A DNA stretch of 64,000 nt from Bin5 sp965200685 (GTDB lineage: Bacteria > Chloroflexota > Anaerolineae > Caldilineales > Caldilineaceae): positions 3,534,001 to 3,598,000 of the forward strand of contig OZ241379.1 in NCBI GenBank assembly GCA_965200685.1, given 5' to 3'. Shown here in pieces: positions 18,076 through 25,759 of the stretch (position 1 is its first letter; every line of letters begins with the position of its first letter). The position numbers and the translations under genes are program-made. The notes under the pieces are model-generated. The model saw only the letters and a program-made list of their open reading frames with translations, did no database searches and had not been told where the DNA came from.

Positions 18076-18555
18076 CTATTTCAGTTCAAATTCAAAGGTA
18101 AGGCTATCGTTCTGGTCGCCGGACCGGATCTCCAGCGTCATCACCCACATACCGCCCATATTGAAGCGCATCCCTTCCAGTAGGTAGTCACCGGCACCGA
18201 GATTCTCCGTCACCCGGGGTGCTGTAGGGAATCCATGATTGTGCGCGGGCATCCCACCATCAACAGCGATCTCCGCATCGGTGACCGGCTCACCATCTGC
18301 TGTCTCAATGTGAAGTGTCCAGGTGTGGGTTTCATTGATGACTACTGGGTCTAGGTGGCTGACCGCGCTGACCGTAAACAGGCCGTTTTCAGTCGTCTGT
18401 GGGTCGAGAGCGTTGGCCGGCATTGAGCCGCCGGACATGTCCATATTCTCGCCGTCGGGCTGAAGTGGTGGTGCTGCAACGCCGCTACAGGCCGACAGCA
18501 ACAAAGTTGTTAGCAGCAATGTTGTTAGCAGCAGGAGAACGAAAAAGCGCATCAT
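18076..18555 (-). CDS. YtkA/FixH-like lipoprotein
   Basis: A 159-residue predicted lipoprotein. The signal peptide is very hydrophobic and contains a short internal duplication (LLLTTLLLTT) before the lipobox LSAC. The mature domain resembles the YtkA/FixH-like immunoglobulin-type fold, with the recurring GGMPAHNHGFPTAPRV and FNMGGMWVMTLEI segments. His and Met residues could bind metal, which is an inference. It is the first gene of a likely pair with the di-haem peroxidase, suggesting a shared role in redox or copper handling outside the cell. Confidence 0.78.
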   Translation of the reverse strand: MMRFFVLLLLTTLLLTTLLLSACSGVAAPPLQPDGENMDMSGGSMPANALDPQTTENGLFTVSAVSHLDPVVINETHTWTLHIETADGEPVTDAEIAVDGGMPAHNHGFPTAPRVTENLGAGDYLLEGMRFNMGGMWVMTLEIRSGDQNDSLTFEFELK

Positions 18556-18651
18556 GTCTGGGCCTCTTGCGGACTGGGCAGCGTATCAGGGATCAAACGC
18601 TTGGCACATACAATGGTCACATTGTATCATAGTTTGGTTCAGTTTCTGATA

Positions 18652-19134
18652 ATGACACCGCGGGCGAATCAAGTGACCTCTACATTTGAAGTTCTTCTCA
18701 CTGGTTATCCTGTCATCATTGACATTCCGCTCCAATGGGGAGAGATGGACGCGTTCCAACATGTCAATAACACTGTTTATTTTCGCTGGTTTGAAAGTGG
18801 ACGGATCGCCTATTTCGAGCGGCTGGAAATGATGCAGCGCAAGGGGAACCAGGAGATCGGGCCGATTCTGGCCCACACAGATTGCCGTTTCCGCATCCCC
18901 TTGACCTTCCCAGACACCGTCTCCATTGGCACAAAAGTCAAAGCTGTGGGAGATGATCGCTTCTTGATGGAATGTATTGTCGTCAGCCATCGTCATCGCA
19001 AGATAGCAGCCCAAGGGAGCGGGCTGGTCGTCATGTATGACTATGTGAATGACTGTAAAGCGACCGTCCCGTTGCGGTTACGGCAGGCAATGGAGAGGTT
19101 GGAAGGACAATCGCTGCCTGTCTATCAACCGTAG
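18652..19134 (+). CDS. Acyl-CoA thioesterase (4HBT, YbgC-like)
   Basis: A hot-dog-fold thioesterase. The catalytic region WGEMDAFQHVNNTVYFRWFES contains the Asp and HVNN motif of 4-hydroxybenzoyl-CoA-type thioesterases. The domain starts at VIIDIPLQWGE and runs about 130 residues. I chose ATG 18652 over the TTG at 18601 because it is a standard codon and closer to the domain, though no strong ribosome site precedes either. It is divergent from the lipoprotein gene and convergent with the large restriction enzyme gene. The acyl chain preference is unknown. Confidence 0.85.
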   Translation: MTPRANQVTSTFEVLLTGYPVIIDIPLQWGEMDAFQHVNNTVYFRWFESGRIAYFERLEMMQRKGNQEIGPILAHTDCRFRIPLTFPDTVSIGTKVKAVGDDRFLMECIVVSHRHRKIAAQGSGLVVMYDYVNDCKATVPLRLRQAMERLEGQSLPVYQP

Positions 19135-19177
19135 CGCACTGCAGTGGGCGAGTTACTGCGCGCTTCAGTGCAGTGCG
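19135..19177. terminator. Inverted repeat between convergent genes
   Basis: CGCACTGCAGTG (19135-19146) pairs with CAGTGCAGTGCG (19166-19177) with one mismatch, across a 19-base loop. It lies between the thioesterase stop and the stop of the large enzyme, whose last codons it overlaps. It could act as a terminator for either strand, but there is no clear T tract. Confidence 0.4.
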
Positions 19178-22100
19178 TGACGTGTGTACTGCTCCGGCAA
19201 CCCCTCCACAATCTCTGCTGTCTCCAAACTCACGGCGATGACCTTCCCGAGCAGCTGTACGATATACTGCGGATCATCGTCACGGTTGGGGTCGTTGACG
19301 ATGCCGCTGCGCTTGTCTACCTTGACCCGGTACTGGTCAAGGATCCATTCTAAGGCTGACCGATTCCCCAGCCGATAGGCAAAGGCCTGCGCTGGGATGC
19401 CCCCCAACGTTAAGAACTCATTGTAGCGGACCGACCGTTTGTCCTTGGAAAGCCGCATCTTCTCTACCCGCCAATTGAGAGGTTTCTCCGGCGTCTCTAC
19501 CATAGTGAGCGGATAGGCGGGCATCTGTTCATAGCCCACGTGGATGTCTGCTAGGCGCGCGCCGGCTTTGGCAAAGGCCCAGAAATCCAGGGCAAAGGGG
19601 ATGTGCGGCAAGTCCCGCTTGAGGTTGGCCTGATATCGCTGCCGGTAGTGCGGGTGATGCAATAAGGCGTAAACGTAGTGGAAGATATCCCATTTGCTGA
19701 TTGTGTTATCCTGATACTGCCTGCGGAACTGTGCCAATGCCCAATCGGTGATGTTCTCGCGGCGGTTGCTGCCGTCTTCGTCGTAGAGGTAGAAGGGGAA
19801 GCATTGGGAATCGCCAGTAAAATGCAGATCTGGTATCTGCTGTGTCATCAGGCAGTGGAATGGCTTGTTATTGCCAATTGCGGTAAGGCAGATCGCCCGA
19901 TTCTCTTCTTCGGTCTCCGGGGTGGGGAAGATAGACGGGAACATAAAAACCCGATGGTTTAGAATCCTATCAAAGAACAGATTCGTTTTCGTGAAAGGAC
20001 GATAGAGAGATTGCCGAATTTTGGCGTCTGCAAATTCTGCGATGTGCCCACCCTTTAGCTTCTGTTTTAAGCCTGAACTCCACTTGATTTTCTGGTCATC
20101 ATACACCACAAACTCATCAACGTTTGCATCCTGATCTGTCCGCCTATCCCATTTGAATACCTGCTCATTGTAGAAGCCGATCATCCGTCTTATGTTCTCA
20201 ATGAGTGCGTTGCGGTTGAAGTTGTACGCCCACGCATCCCGATTGGTCCCTACGCCGTTACTGAATGTGTGAAAGAGTACATCCACCGCCTCACCTTTGC
20301 CCGCCTTTGCTTCCTGTGTCCCCATGGGGATAAAGGTATCAAAGTCCGCATGGAGTCCTGCGGTGATCCATGTATATCGCCTGTCCGGTTGAATGGTTTG
20401 CCACTCTATCGTGTCTACAATGTGTGTGCGTTCCTGCAGAAAGTTAAATTTACGCTTCTTGTCCCATAGGTCATCGGTTCGATAGTAACAGATACGGGCA
20501 TCTGTAGAACTCTTTGTCTTTACAAATAGATTGATACTGACCCCAACCCGGATCCCGAACACATTGGCATCGGAAACCGCCAGGCCTTTGCGGGCATTCC
20601 CACCTAGATCCACAATGTAGATAGTGTCGAAATCCTCGGCGAGGTGTTTCCGCATACCATCGAACGCCACCCCATCAAGAAAGCTGTTGTTGGTTATAAA
20701 AGCGACGACCCCTTCCTCGCCGATGCGGTCTGCTGCCCAGCGTATGGCCTTCACATAGGGGTCATAGAGTGCGTTTTTATTGGTCGCGTTTGAGGCCTTT
20801 GCATAGGTCTCCCGTACTCGCTTGTCCAGCGTCTCATAGGTGCGGTTCTTGTTGTTATCGTTCTCATTGATCTGGCCCGCGTTGTAGGGCGGGTTGCCGA
20901 TGATCACAACCATCGGCGTATCCTTCTGGTTCTCCACACGCTTTGTGTTCTCCGGCACAAACAGCGGCAACTGCCGGTCTTCCGCCAAGTCAAAGGTATC
21001 CACCAGACAGATGCCTTCAAAGGGCTGATACCTGCCCGTTGCCTCATAGAACTCGTGCTCAATGTTCATGCTGGCGATGTAGTAGGGCAGCAGCATCACC
21101 TCGTTGCAATGGAGTTCAGCACTGTATTTGTTCTCTAACTCGCGGCGGTGGATCTCCCGCATGATCCGACAGATGAAATTGCCCGTGCCAATAAAGGGGT
21201 CCATGATATGAACTCCCTTGTCCGAGAGAGAACGGTCAAACTTGGCCTGTAGGATCTGCTCTACGCTTTTGACCATGAAATCCACAATCGGCTGTGGTGT
21301 GTAGACGATGCCATGGGTATCCGCCACCTGGACCGAGAAGCCTTGGAAGAACTGCTCGTAGACAGTGTTGAGGAAATGCTGTTTTTGGGCGTACTCATGT
21401 AGGGTCGCTGCGGTCTGTTCGATGGCGATGTAGAAGCGGTCTAGGCTGTGTAGAAAATCATCACGGCTAAAGGCCTGGGAGGTGAGCGCGTCGATCAGCG
21501 TCTCGATCTCGCTGGCGATGACATTGCGGCGGGTGAAGTCCGGGTTGCTGAAAACAGTGCGGAAGAGACGCTCGGTCAGCAGGTGTTGGATCAGCATCTC
21601 CTCCACGGCTGCTTGTGACAGGTTGGGGTTGATCGACAACCTGCATTTTTCATAGAAATCGCCAAAGGCTGTGCCGAACGCCCGGTTGTTCTGTCGCTCC
21701 TGTTGGATCAAGGTCGCCAGCCCGCGCCCGATCTGTGGCACTCTGTCCTTGAACTGGGCTACCGCCTCTTCCCAGTGCGCGATCTCTTGGGGGCGGTGGG
21801 CAAAGAAGGTCTGCAGTGTTTCGATCAGTTGCTTGGGGTCCTGCAGGTCTGCATCAAGGACCTGCCGCCCGTTCTGCCACAGGATGGCCCGTTGGGGTGT
21901 CTGGAAGAGAGTATTTTCCTGGGGATAGCCGACCGCAAATTTGTGTAGGAGAGCGGATGGCAGGTCGTCGTGGATATCCTTAGCTTCCCAGATCCCATGT
22001 GTCAACTGGAAATCGTCGATCATGGCACCATCAACCACGATCCGCCTCTTGCCCGGCCGGGTGATGGCATATTCAGGCACTAGGGTCCACTGACACTGTC

Positions 22101-22230
22101 GGCCGCAGTGTTCGAGGAGAGCTTGAAAGGCCGAACGCACTGCAGTTTCATGGGTGATGCCCAGGTGCTCAAATTGGACCAGGGCCGCGTAGTATTCTCT
22201 GATGGGCTTGTGCGTAGGTTTGAGGTTCAT
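19165..22230 (-). CDS. Single-chain restriction-modification enzyme (Type IIG/ISP-like) with N6-adenine methylase domain
   Basis: A 1021-residue enzyme probably combining cleavage, methylation and recognition. At the N terminus, D67 in RIVVDG and E82/K84 in GIWEAKD fit a PD-(D/E)XK nuclease core. A helical linker (about 94-300) is followed by the N6-methylase: motif X region VYTPQPIVDFMV, motif I DPFIGTGNF (344-352) and motif IV NPPY (446-449). The long C-terminal half is likely the target-recognition domain, resembling the Type ISP specificity region. There is no helicase domain and no hsdS or hsdR nearby, so it is not classical Type I. A strong AAGGAG precedes the ATG. It starts 32 bases after a coiled-coil gene, and its first 93 codons are repeated three times upstream. 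Confidence 0.88.
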   Translation of the reverse strand: MNLKPTHKPIREYYAALVQFEHLGITHETAVRSAFQALLEHCGRQCQWTLVPEYAITRPGKRRIVVDGAMIDDFQLTHGIWEAKDIHDDLPSALLHKFAVGYPQENTLFQTPQRAILWQNGRQVLDADLQDPKQLIETLQTFFAHRPQEIAHWEEAVAQFKDRVPQIGRGLATLIQQERQNNRAFGTAFGDFYEKCRLSINPNLSQAAVEEMLIQHLLTERLFRTVFSNPDFTRRNVIASEIETLIDALTSQAFSRDDFLHSLDRFYIAIEQTAATLHEYAQKQHFLNTVYEQFFQGFSVQVADTHGIVYTPQPIVDFMVKSVEQILQAKFDRSLSDKGVHIMDPFIGTGNFICRIMREIHRRELENKYSAELHCNEVMLLPYYIASMNIEHEFYEATGRYQPFEGICLVDTFDLAEDRQLPLFVPENTKRVENQKDTPMVVIIGNPPYNAGQINENDNNKNRTYETLDKRVRETYAKASNATNKNALYDPYVKAIRWAADRIGEEGVVAFITNNSFLDGVAFDGMRKHLAEDFDTIYIVDLGGNARKGLAVSDANVFGIRVGVSINLFVKTKSSTDARICYYRTDDLWDKKRKFNFLQERTHIVDTIEWQTIQPDRRYTWITAGLHADFDTFIPMGTQEAKAGKGEAVDVLFHTFSNGVGTNRDAWAYNFNRNALIENIRRMIGFYNEQVFKWDRRTDQDANVDEFVVYDDQKIKWSSGLKQKLKGGHIAEFADAKIRQSLYRPFTKTNLFFDRILNHRVFMFPSIFPTPETEEENRAICLTAIGNNKPFHCLMTQQIPDLHFTGDSQCFPFYLYDEDGSNRRENITDWALAQFRRQYQDNTISKWDIFHYVYALLHHPHYRQRYQANLKRDLPHIPFALDFWAFAKAGARLADIHVGYEQMPAYPLTMVETPEKPLNWRVEKMRLSKDKRSVRYNEFLTLGGIPAQAFAYRLGNRSALEWILDQYRVKVDKRSGIVNDPNRDDDPQYIVQLLGKVIAVSLETAEIVEGLPEQYTRHALH

Positions 22231-22262
22231 ATTCTCCTTAGATCAAACGGGAATGCCCTTCA

Positions 22263-22883
22263 TCAAAAGAGTGCCAACAGGTCTTGGAGCAATGGGACCA
22301 GAACGACCACGATCACGAGCCATAGCATCCACTTTAGCAGACGTAATTCACTCCTGATAGCGGCATTATCTGTCTGCAACTCTGCTTTGACCTCGGCTAT
22401 GTTAGCCTGCAATCCTGTCTGGACCTCGGCTATGTTGGCCTGCAGCTCTGCCTTGTCTGCCTGCATCTCTGCCTGGACCTCGGCTATGTTAGCCTGCAAC
22501 TCTGCCTTGTTTGCCTGCATCTCTGCCTGGACCTCGGCTATGTTAGCCTGCAATCCTGCCTGGACCTCGGCTATGTTGGCCTGCAATCCTGCCTGGACCT
22601 CGGCTATGTTGGCCTGCAATCCTGCCTGGACCTCGGCTATGTTAGCCTGCAATCCTGCCTGGACCCCGGCTATGTTGGCATGCAGCTCTGCCTTGTCTGC
22701 CTGCATGTCGGTTCGGATTTCCTGCATCTCAATTCTGAGCGTCTGTATCTCAGTTCTGACCCCCTGCATTTCGGTTCTGACCTCTTGCACATCAGTCTTG
22801 GTGGCCACATGTTTATAGGCCTCATCAAGGCGGGCAATGCGCTCAATACGTTCAACATCCAGGGTCTGTGTCGTCTGTGCCAT
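22263..22883 (-). CDS. Membrane-anchored hendecad coiled-coil protein, copy 1 (DUF1640-like)
   Basis: A 206-residue protein with three parts. An N-terminal helix (ERIARLDEAYKHVATKTDVQEV) leads into a long array of 11-residue units such as ANIAEVQAGLQ (eight here) mixed with 7-residue units such as ADKAELQ. It ends in a single membrane helix near LLKWMLWLVIVVVLVP. The pattern, including ATKTD and the terminal anchor, resembles DUF1640/CCDC90-like proteins. Hendecads predict a straight or right-handed coiled coil. AAAGGAG precedes the ATG. The restriction enzyme gene starts 32 bases downstream, suggesting co-expression. Function unknown. Confidence 0.8.
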   Translation of the reverse strand: MAQTTQTLDVERIERIARLDEAYKHVATKTDVQEVRTEMQGVRTEIQTLRIEMQEIRTDMQADKAELHANIAGVQAGLQANIAEVQAGLQANIAEVQAGLQANIAEVQAGLQANIAEVQAEMQANKAELQANIAEVQAEMQADKAELQANIAEVQTGLQANIAEVKAELQTDNAAIRSELRLLKWMLWLVIVVVLVPLLQDLLALF

Positions 22884-22962
22884 TTGTGTCTCCTTTCAGT
22901 CAGTTCGCCAGCCTTATGCCCATGGCAACCTAGGCTATTCTGTGCAGGCCAGCTACTTTCTG

Positions 22963-22991
22963 TTCACTCCGATACATTTTTGTTGAGTGAA
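22963..22991. repeat. Conserved inverted repeat in spacer, unit 1
   Basis: TTCACTC (22963-22969) and GAGTGAA (22985-22991) form a perfect 7-bp stem with a 15-base loop. It lies just downstream of the TnpB-derived stop codon and about 80 bases before the next coiled-coil start. It may be a weak terminator or a remnant of the transposon right end. Confidence 0.5.
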
Positions 22992-23015
22992 TCTGTGTAA
23001 GTTTGCAGAATTCAT

Positions 23016-23178
23016 TCAGCAACGCACGGCTTGTAGCGCGGGGGTATCTCCCAAAGCGCGCAGGAATATCCCACGCGCGCCATTGATGTCTCTATCCATG
23101 CGTTGGCCATCACTCCCGACCATCACCTTTGCACCACCTAGATTGTTCTTGACTTTGCCTGTCCAGCTACACGTTTTT
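23016..23178 (-). mobile_element. TnpB (IS200/IS605-type) C-terminal fragment, copy 1
   Basis: It encodes a tail starting KTCSWTGKVKNNLGGAK and continuing through RMDRDINGARGIFLRALGD. This matches the end of TnpB proteins: the zinc-ribbon region, then the DRDxNxAxxI block with the last RuvC Asp. The zinc ribbon is broken: only the first Cys of the four usually present remains. No other TnpB part, TnpA gene or complete element is present. Confidence 0.7.
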
Positions 23179-23456
23179 GCGGATGGCAGGTCGTCGTGGA
23201 TATCCTTGGCTTCCCAGATCCCATGTGTCAACTGGAAATCGTCGATCATGGCTCCATCAACCACGATCCGCCTCTTGCCCGGCCGGGTGATGGCATATTC
23301 AGGCACTAGGGTCCACTGACACTGTCGGCCGCAGTGTTTGAGGAGAGCTTGAAAGGCCGAACGCACTGCAGTTTCATGGGTGATGCCCAGGTGCTCAAAT
23401 TGGACTAGGGCCGCGTAGTATTCTCTGATGGGCTTGTGCGTAGGTTTGAGGTTCAT
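23016..23456 (-). CDS. Chimeric ORF: restriction-enzyme nuclease core joined to TnpB tail, copy 1
   Basis: A 146-residue open frame. Residues 1-93 equal the N terminus of the 1021-residue enzyme, including D67 and E82/K84 of the apparent PD-(D/E)XK site. After DDLPSA the frame passes directly into a TnpB C-terminal tail ending ALQAVRC. The ribosome site AAGGAG and the 32-base gap after the coiled-coil stop are kept. Whether it makes a protein is unknown. It may be only debris of duplication, but the frame is open in all three copies. Confidence 0.6.
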   Translation of the reverse strand: MNLKPTHKPIREYYAALVQFEHLGITHETAVRSAFQALLKHCGRQCQWTLVPEYAITRPGKRRIVVDGAMIDDFQLTHGIWEAKDIHDDLPSAKTCSWTGKVKNNLGGAKVMVGSDGQRMDRDINGARGIFLRALGDTPALQAVRC

Positions 23457-23488
23457 ATTCTCCTTAGATCAAACAGGAATGCCCTTCA

Positions 23489-24217
23489 TCAAAAGAGTGC
23501 CAACAGGTCTTGGAGCAATGGGACCAGAACGACCACGATCACGAGCCATAGCATCCACTTTAGCAGACGTAATTCACTCCTGATAGCGGCATTATCTGTC
23601 TGCAACTCTGCTTTGACCTCGGCTATGTTAGCCTGCAATCCTGTCTGGACCTCGGCTATGTTGGCCTGCAGCTCTGCCTTGTCTGCCTGCATCTCTGCCT
23701 GGACCTCGGCTATGTTGGCATGCAATCCTGCCTGGACCTCGGCTATGTTAGCCTGCAGCTCTGCCTTGTCTGCCTGCATCTCTGCCTGGACCTCGGCTAT
23801 GTTGGCCTGCAGCTCTGCCTTGTTTGCCTGCATCTCTGCCTGGACCTCGGCTATGTTGGCCTGCAATCCTGCCTGGACCTCGGCTATGTTGGCCTGCAAT
23901 CCTGTCTGGACCTCGGCTATGTTAGCCTGCAATCCTGTCTGGACCTCGGCTATGTTGGCCTGCAATCCTGTCTGGACCTCGGCTATGTTGGCCTGCAGCT
24001 CTGCCTTGTCTGCCTGCATGTCGGTTCGGATTTCCTGCATCTCAATTCTGAGCGTCTGTATCTCAGTTCTGACCCCCTGTATCTCGGTTCTGACCTCTTG
24101 CATCTCGATCCTGACCTCTTGCACATCAGTCTTGGTGGCCACATGTTTATAGGCCTCATCAAGGCGGGCAATGCGCTCAAAACGCTCACCATCCAGGGTC
24201 TGTGTCGTCTGTGCCAT
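23489..24217 (-). CDS. Membrane-anchored hendecad coiled-coil protein, copy 2
   Basis: The longest copy, 242 residues, with ten ANIA-type 11-residue units and several 7-residue ADKAELQ/ANKAELQ units. It has an extra heptad in the N-terminal part (QEVRIEMQEVRTEIQ). The C-terminal membrane helix is unchanged from copy 1. Start context AAAGGAGACACAA is conserved. The changes relative to copy 1 are in whole 11- or 7-residue steps, so the frame is preserved, as expected from recombination between repeats. It is followed 32 bases later by chimeric ORF copy 1. Confidence 0.78.
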   Translation of the reverse strand: MAQTTQTLDGERFERIARLDEAYKHVATKTDVQEVRIEMQEVRTEIQGVRTEIQTLRIEMQEIRTDMQADKAELQANIAEVQTGLQANIAEVQTGLQANIAEVQTGLQANIAEVQAGLQANIAEVQAEMQANKAELQANIAEVQAEMQADKAELQANIAEVQAGLHANIAEVQAEMQADKAELQANIAEVQTGLQANIAEVKAELQTDNAAIRSELRLLKWMLWLVIVVVLVPLLQDLLALF

Positions 24218-24296
24218 TTGTGTCTCCTTTCAGTCAGTTCGCCAGCCTTATGCCCATGGCAACCTAGGCTATTCTGTGCAGGCCAGCTACTTGCTG

Positions 24297-24325
24297 TTCA
24301 CTCCGATACATTTTTGTTGAGTGAA
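24297..24325. repeat. Conserved inverted repeat in spacer, unit 2
   Basis: The same TTCACTC (24297-24303) and GAGTGAA (24319-24325) stem as in unit 1, with an identical 15-base loop. Confidence 0.5.
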
Positions 24326-24349
24326 TCTGTGTACGTTTGCAGAATTCAT

Positions 24350-24512
24350 TCAACAACGCACGGCTTGTAGCGCGGGGGTATCTCCCAAAGCGCGCAAGAA
24401 TATCCCACGCGCGCCATTGATGTCTCTATCCACGCGTTGGCCATCACTCCCGACCATCACCTTTGCACCACCTAGATTGTTCTTGACTTCGCCTGTCCAG
24501 CTACACGTTTTT
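24350..24512 (-). mobile_element. TnpB C-terminal fragment, copy 2
   Basis: The same fragment as at 23016-23178, here reading KTCSWTGEVKNNLGGAK, with the DRDINGAR block intact and the zinc-ribbon cysteines lost. Differences from copy 1 are few and mostly single substitutions. Confidence 0.7.
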
Positions 24513-24790
24513 GCGGATGGCAGGTCGTCGTAGATATCCTTAGCTTCCCAGATCCCGTGTGTCAACTGGAAATCGTCGATCATGGCACCATCAACCACGA
24601 TCCGCCTCTTGCCCGGCCGGGGGATGGCATATTCAGGTACTAGGGTCCACTGACACTGTCGGCTGCAGTGTTCGAGGAGAGCTTGAAAGGCCGAACGCAC
24701 TGCAGTTTCATGGGTGATGCCCAGGCGCTCAAATTGGCCCAGGGCCGCGTAGTATGCTCTGATGGGCTTGTGCGTAGGTTTGAGGTTCAT
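24350..24790 (-). CDS. Chimeric ORF: restriction-enzyme nuclease core joined to TnpB tail, copy 2
   Basis: 146 residues, same structure as copy 1. It carries its own substitutions (E12A, V18G, H22R, T57P, H87Y relative to the full enzyme), but D67, E82 and K84 are kept. It lies 32 bases after the coiled-coil gene at 24823 and has the same AAGGAG start context. The junction is identical to that in the other copies, showing that fusion occurred before the array expanded. Confidence 0.58.
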   Translation of the reverse strand: MNLKPTHKPIRAYYAALGQFERLGITHETAVRSAFQALLEHCSRQCQWTLVPEYAIPRPGKRRIVVDGAMIDDFQLTHGIWEAKDIYDDLPSAKTCSWTGEVKNNLGGAKVMVGSDGQRVDRDINGARGIFLRALGDTPALQAVRC

Positions 24791-24822
24791 ATTCTCCTTA
24801 GATCAAACGGGAATGCCCTTCA

Positions 24823-25464
24823 TCAAAAGAGTGCCAACAGGTCTTGGAGCAATGGGACCAGAACGACCACGATCACGAGCCATAGCATCCACTTTAGCAG
24901 ACGTAATTCACTCCTGATAGCGGCATTATCTGTCTGCAACTCTGCTTTGACCTCGGCTATGTTAGCCTGCAGCTCTGCCTTGTCTGCCTGCATCTCTGCC
25001 TGGACCTCGGCTATGTTGGCCTGCAATCCTGCCTGGACCTCGGCTATGTTAGCCTGCAGCTCTGCCTTGTCTGCCTGCATCTCTGCCTGCATCTCTGCCT
25101 TGTTTGCCTGCATCTCTGCCTGGACCTCGGCTATGTTGGCCTGCAATCCTGCCTGGACCTCGGCTATGTTGGCCTGCAATCCTGCCTGGACCTCGGCTAT
25201 GTTAGCCTGCAATCCTGTCTGGACCTCGGCTATGTTGGCCTGCAGATCTGCCTTGTCTGCCTGCATGTCGGTTCGGATTTCCTGCATCTCGGTTCTGAGC
25301 GTCTGTATCTCAGTTCTGACCCCCTGTATCTCGGTTCTGACCTCTTGCATCTCGATCCTAACCTCTTGCACATCAGTTTTGGTGGCCACATGTTTATAGG
25401 CCTCATCCAGGCGGGCAATGCGCTCAAAACGCTCACCATCCAGGGTCTGTGTCGTCTGTGCCAT
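24823..25464 (-). CDS. Membrane-anchored hendecad coiled-coil protein, copy 3
   Basis: 213 residues with seven ANIA-type 11-residue units. One place has consecutive short units (ANKAEMQAEMQADKAELQ), a local rearrangement not seen in copies 1 and 2. The N-terminal helix and C-terminal membrane helix are the same as in the other copies. It is the first coiled-coil gene of the array in transcription order, preceded by chimeric ORF copy 3. No separate promoter was identified in the 132-base spacer. Confidence 0.78.
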   Translation of the reverse strand: MAQTTQTLDGERFERIARLDEAYKHVATKTDVQEVRIEMQEVRTEIQGVRTEIQTLRTEMQEIRTDMQADKADLQANIAEVQTGLQANIAEVQAGLQANIAEVQAGLQANIAEVQAEMQANKAEMQAEMQADKAELQANIAEVQAGLQANIAEVQAEMQADKAELQANIAEVKAELQTDNAAIRSELRLLKWMLWLVIVVVLVPLLQDLLALF

Positions 25465-25543
25465 TTGTGTCTCCTTTCAGTCAGTTCGCCAGTCTTATGC
25501 CCATGGCAACCTAGGCTATTCGGTGCAGGCCAGCTACTTTCTG

Positions 25544-25572
25544 TTCACTCCGATACATTTTTATTGAGTGAA
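25544..25572. repeat. Conserved inverted repeat in spacer, unit 3
   Basis: TTCACTC (25544-25550) and GAGTGAA (25566-25572). The stem is conserved while the loop differs by one base (A for G), suggesting the stem itself is retained. Confidence 0.5.
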
Positions 25573-25596
25573 TCAGTGTACGTTTGCAGAATTCAT

Positions 25597-25759
25597 TCAA
25601 CAACGCACGGCTTGTAGCGCGGGGGTATCTCCCAAAGCGCGCAGGAATATCCCACGCGCGCCATTGATGTCTCTATCCATGCGTTGGCCATCACTCCCGA
25701 CCATCACCTTTGCACCACCTAGATTGTTCTTGACTTCGCCTGTCCAGCTACACGTTTTT
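25597..25759 (-). mobile_element. TnpB C-terminal fragment, copy 3
   Basis: Third copy of the TnpB-derived tail, with the same degenerate zinc ribbon and intact DRDINGARGIFLRALGD block. The junction with the restriction-enzyme sequence is again just before GCGGATGG (25760). Confidence 0.7.

Noticed and set aside
19165..22230. Classical Type I HsdM reading of the large enzyme
   Set aside because: There is no hsdS or hsdR nearby. The protein is twice HsdM length, with a nuclease-like N terminus and a long C-terminal recognition region.
22380..22700. Regular repeats of about 33 bases that could suggest a CRISPR array
   Set aside because: There are no unique spacers. The period is 11 codons in frame and encodes the hendecads of the coiled-coil protein. 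No cas genes are present.
22108..25399. Long forward-strand open frames (22108-22818, 23436-24152, 24668-25399) opposite the coiled-coil genes
   Set aside because: They read Ser/Ala/Cys-rich repeats that mirror the periodic antisense of the coiled-coil repeats, lack ribosome sites, and exist because the repeat excludes stops in that frame. The reverse-strand genes have ribosome sites and sensible architecture.
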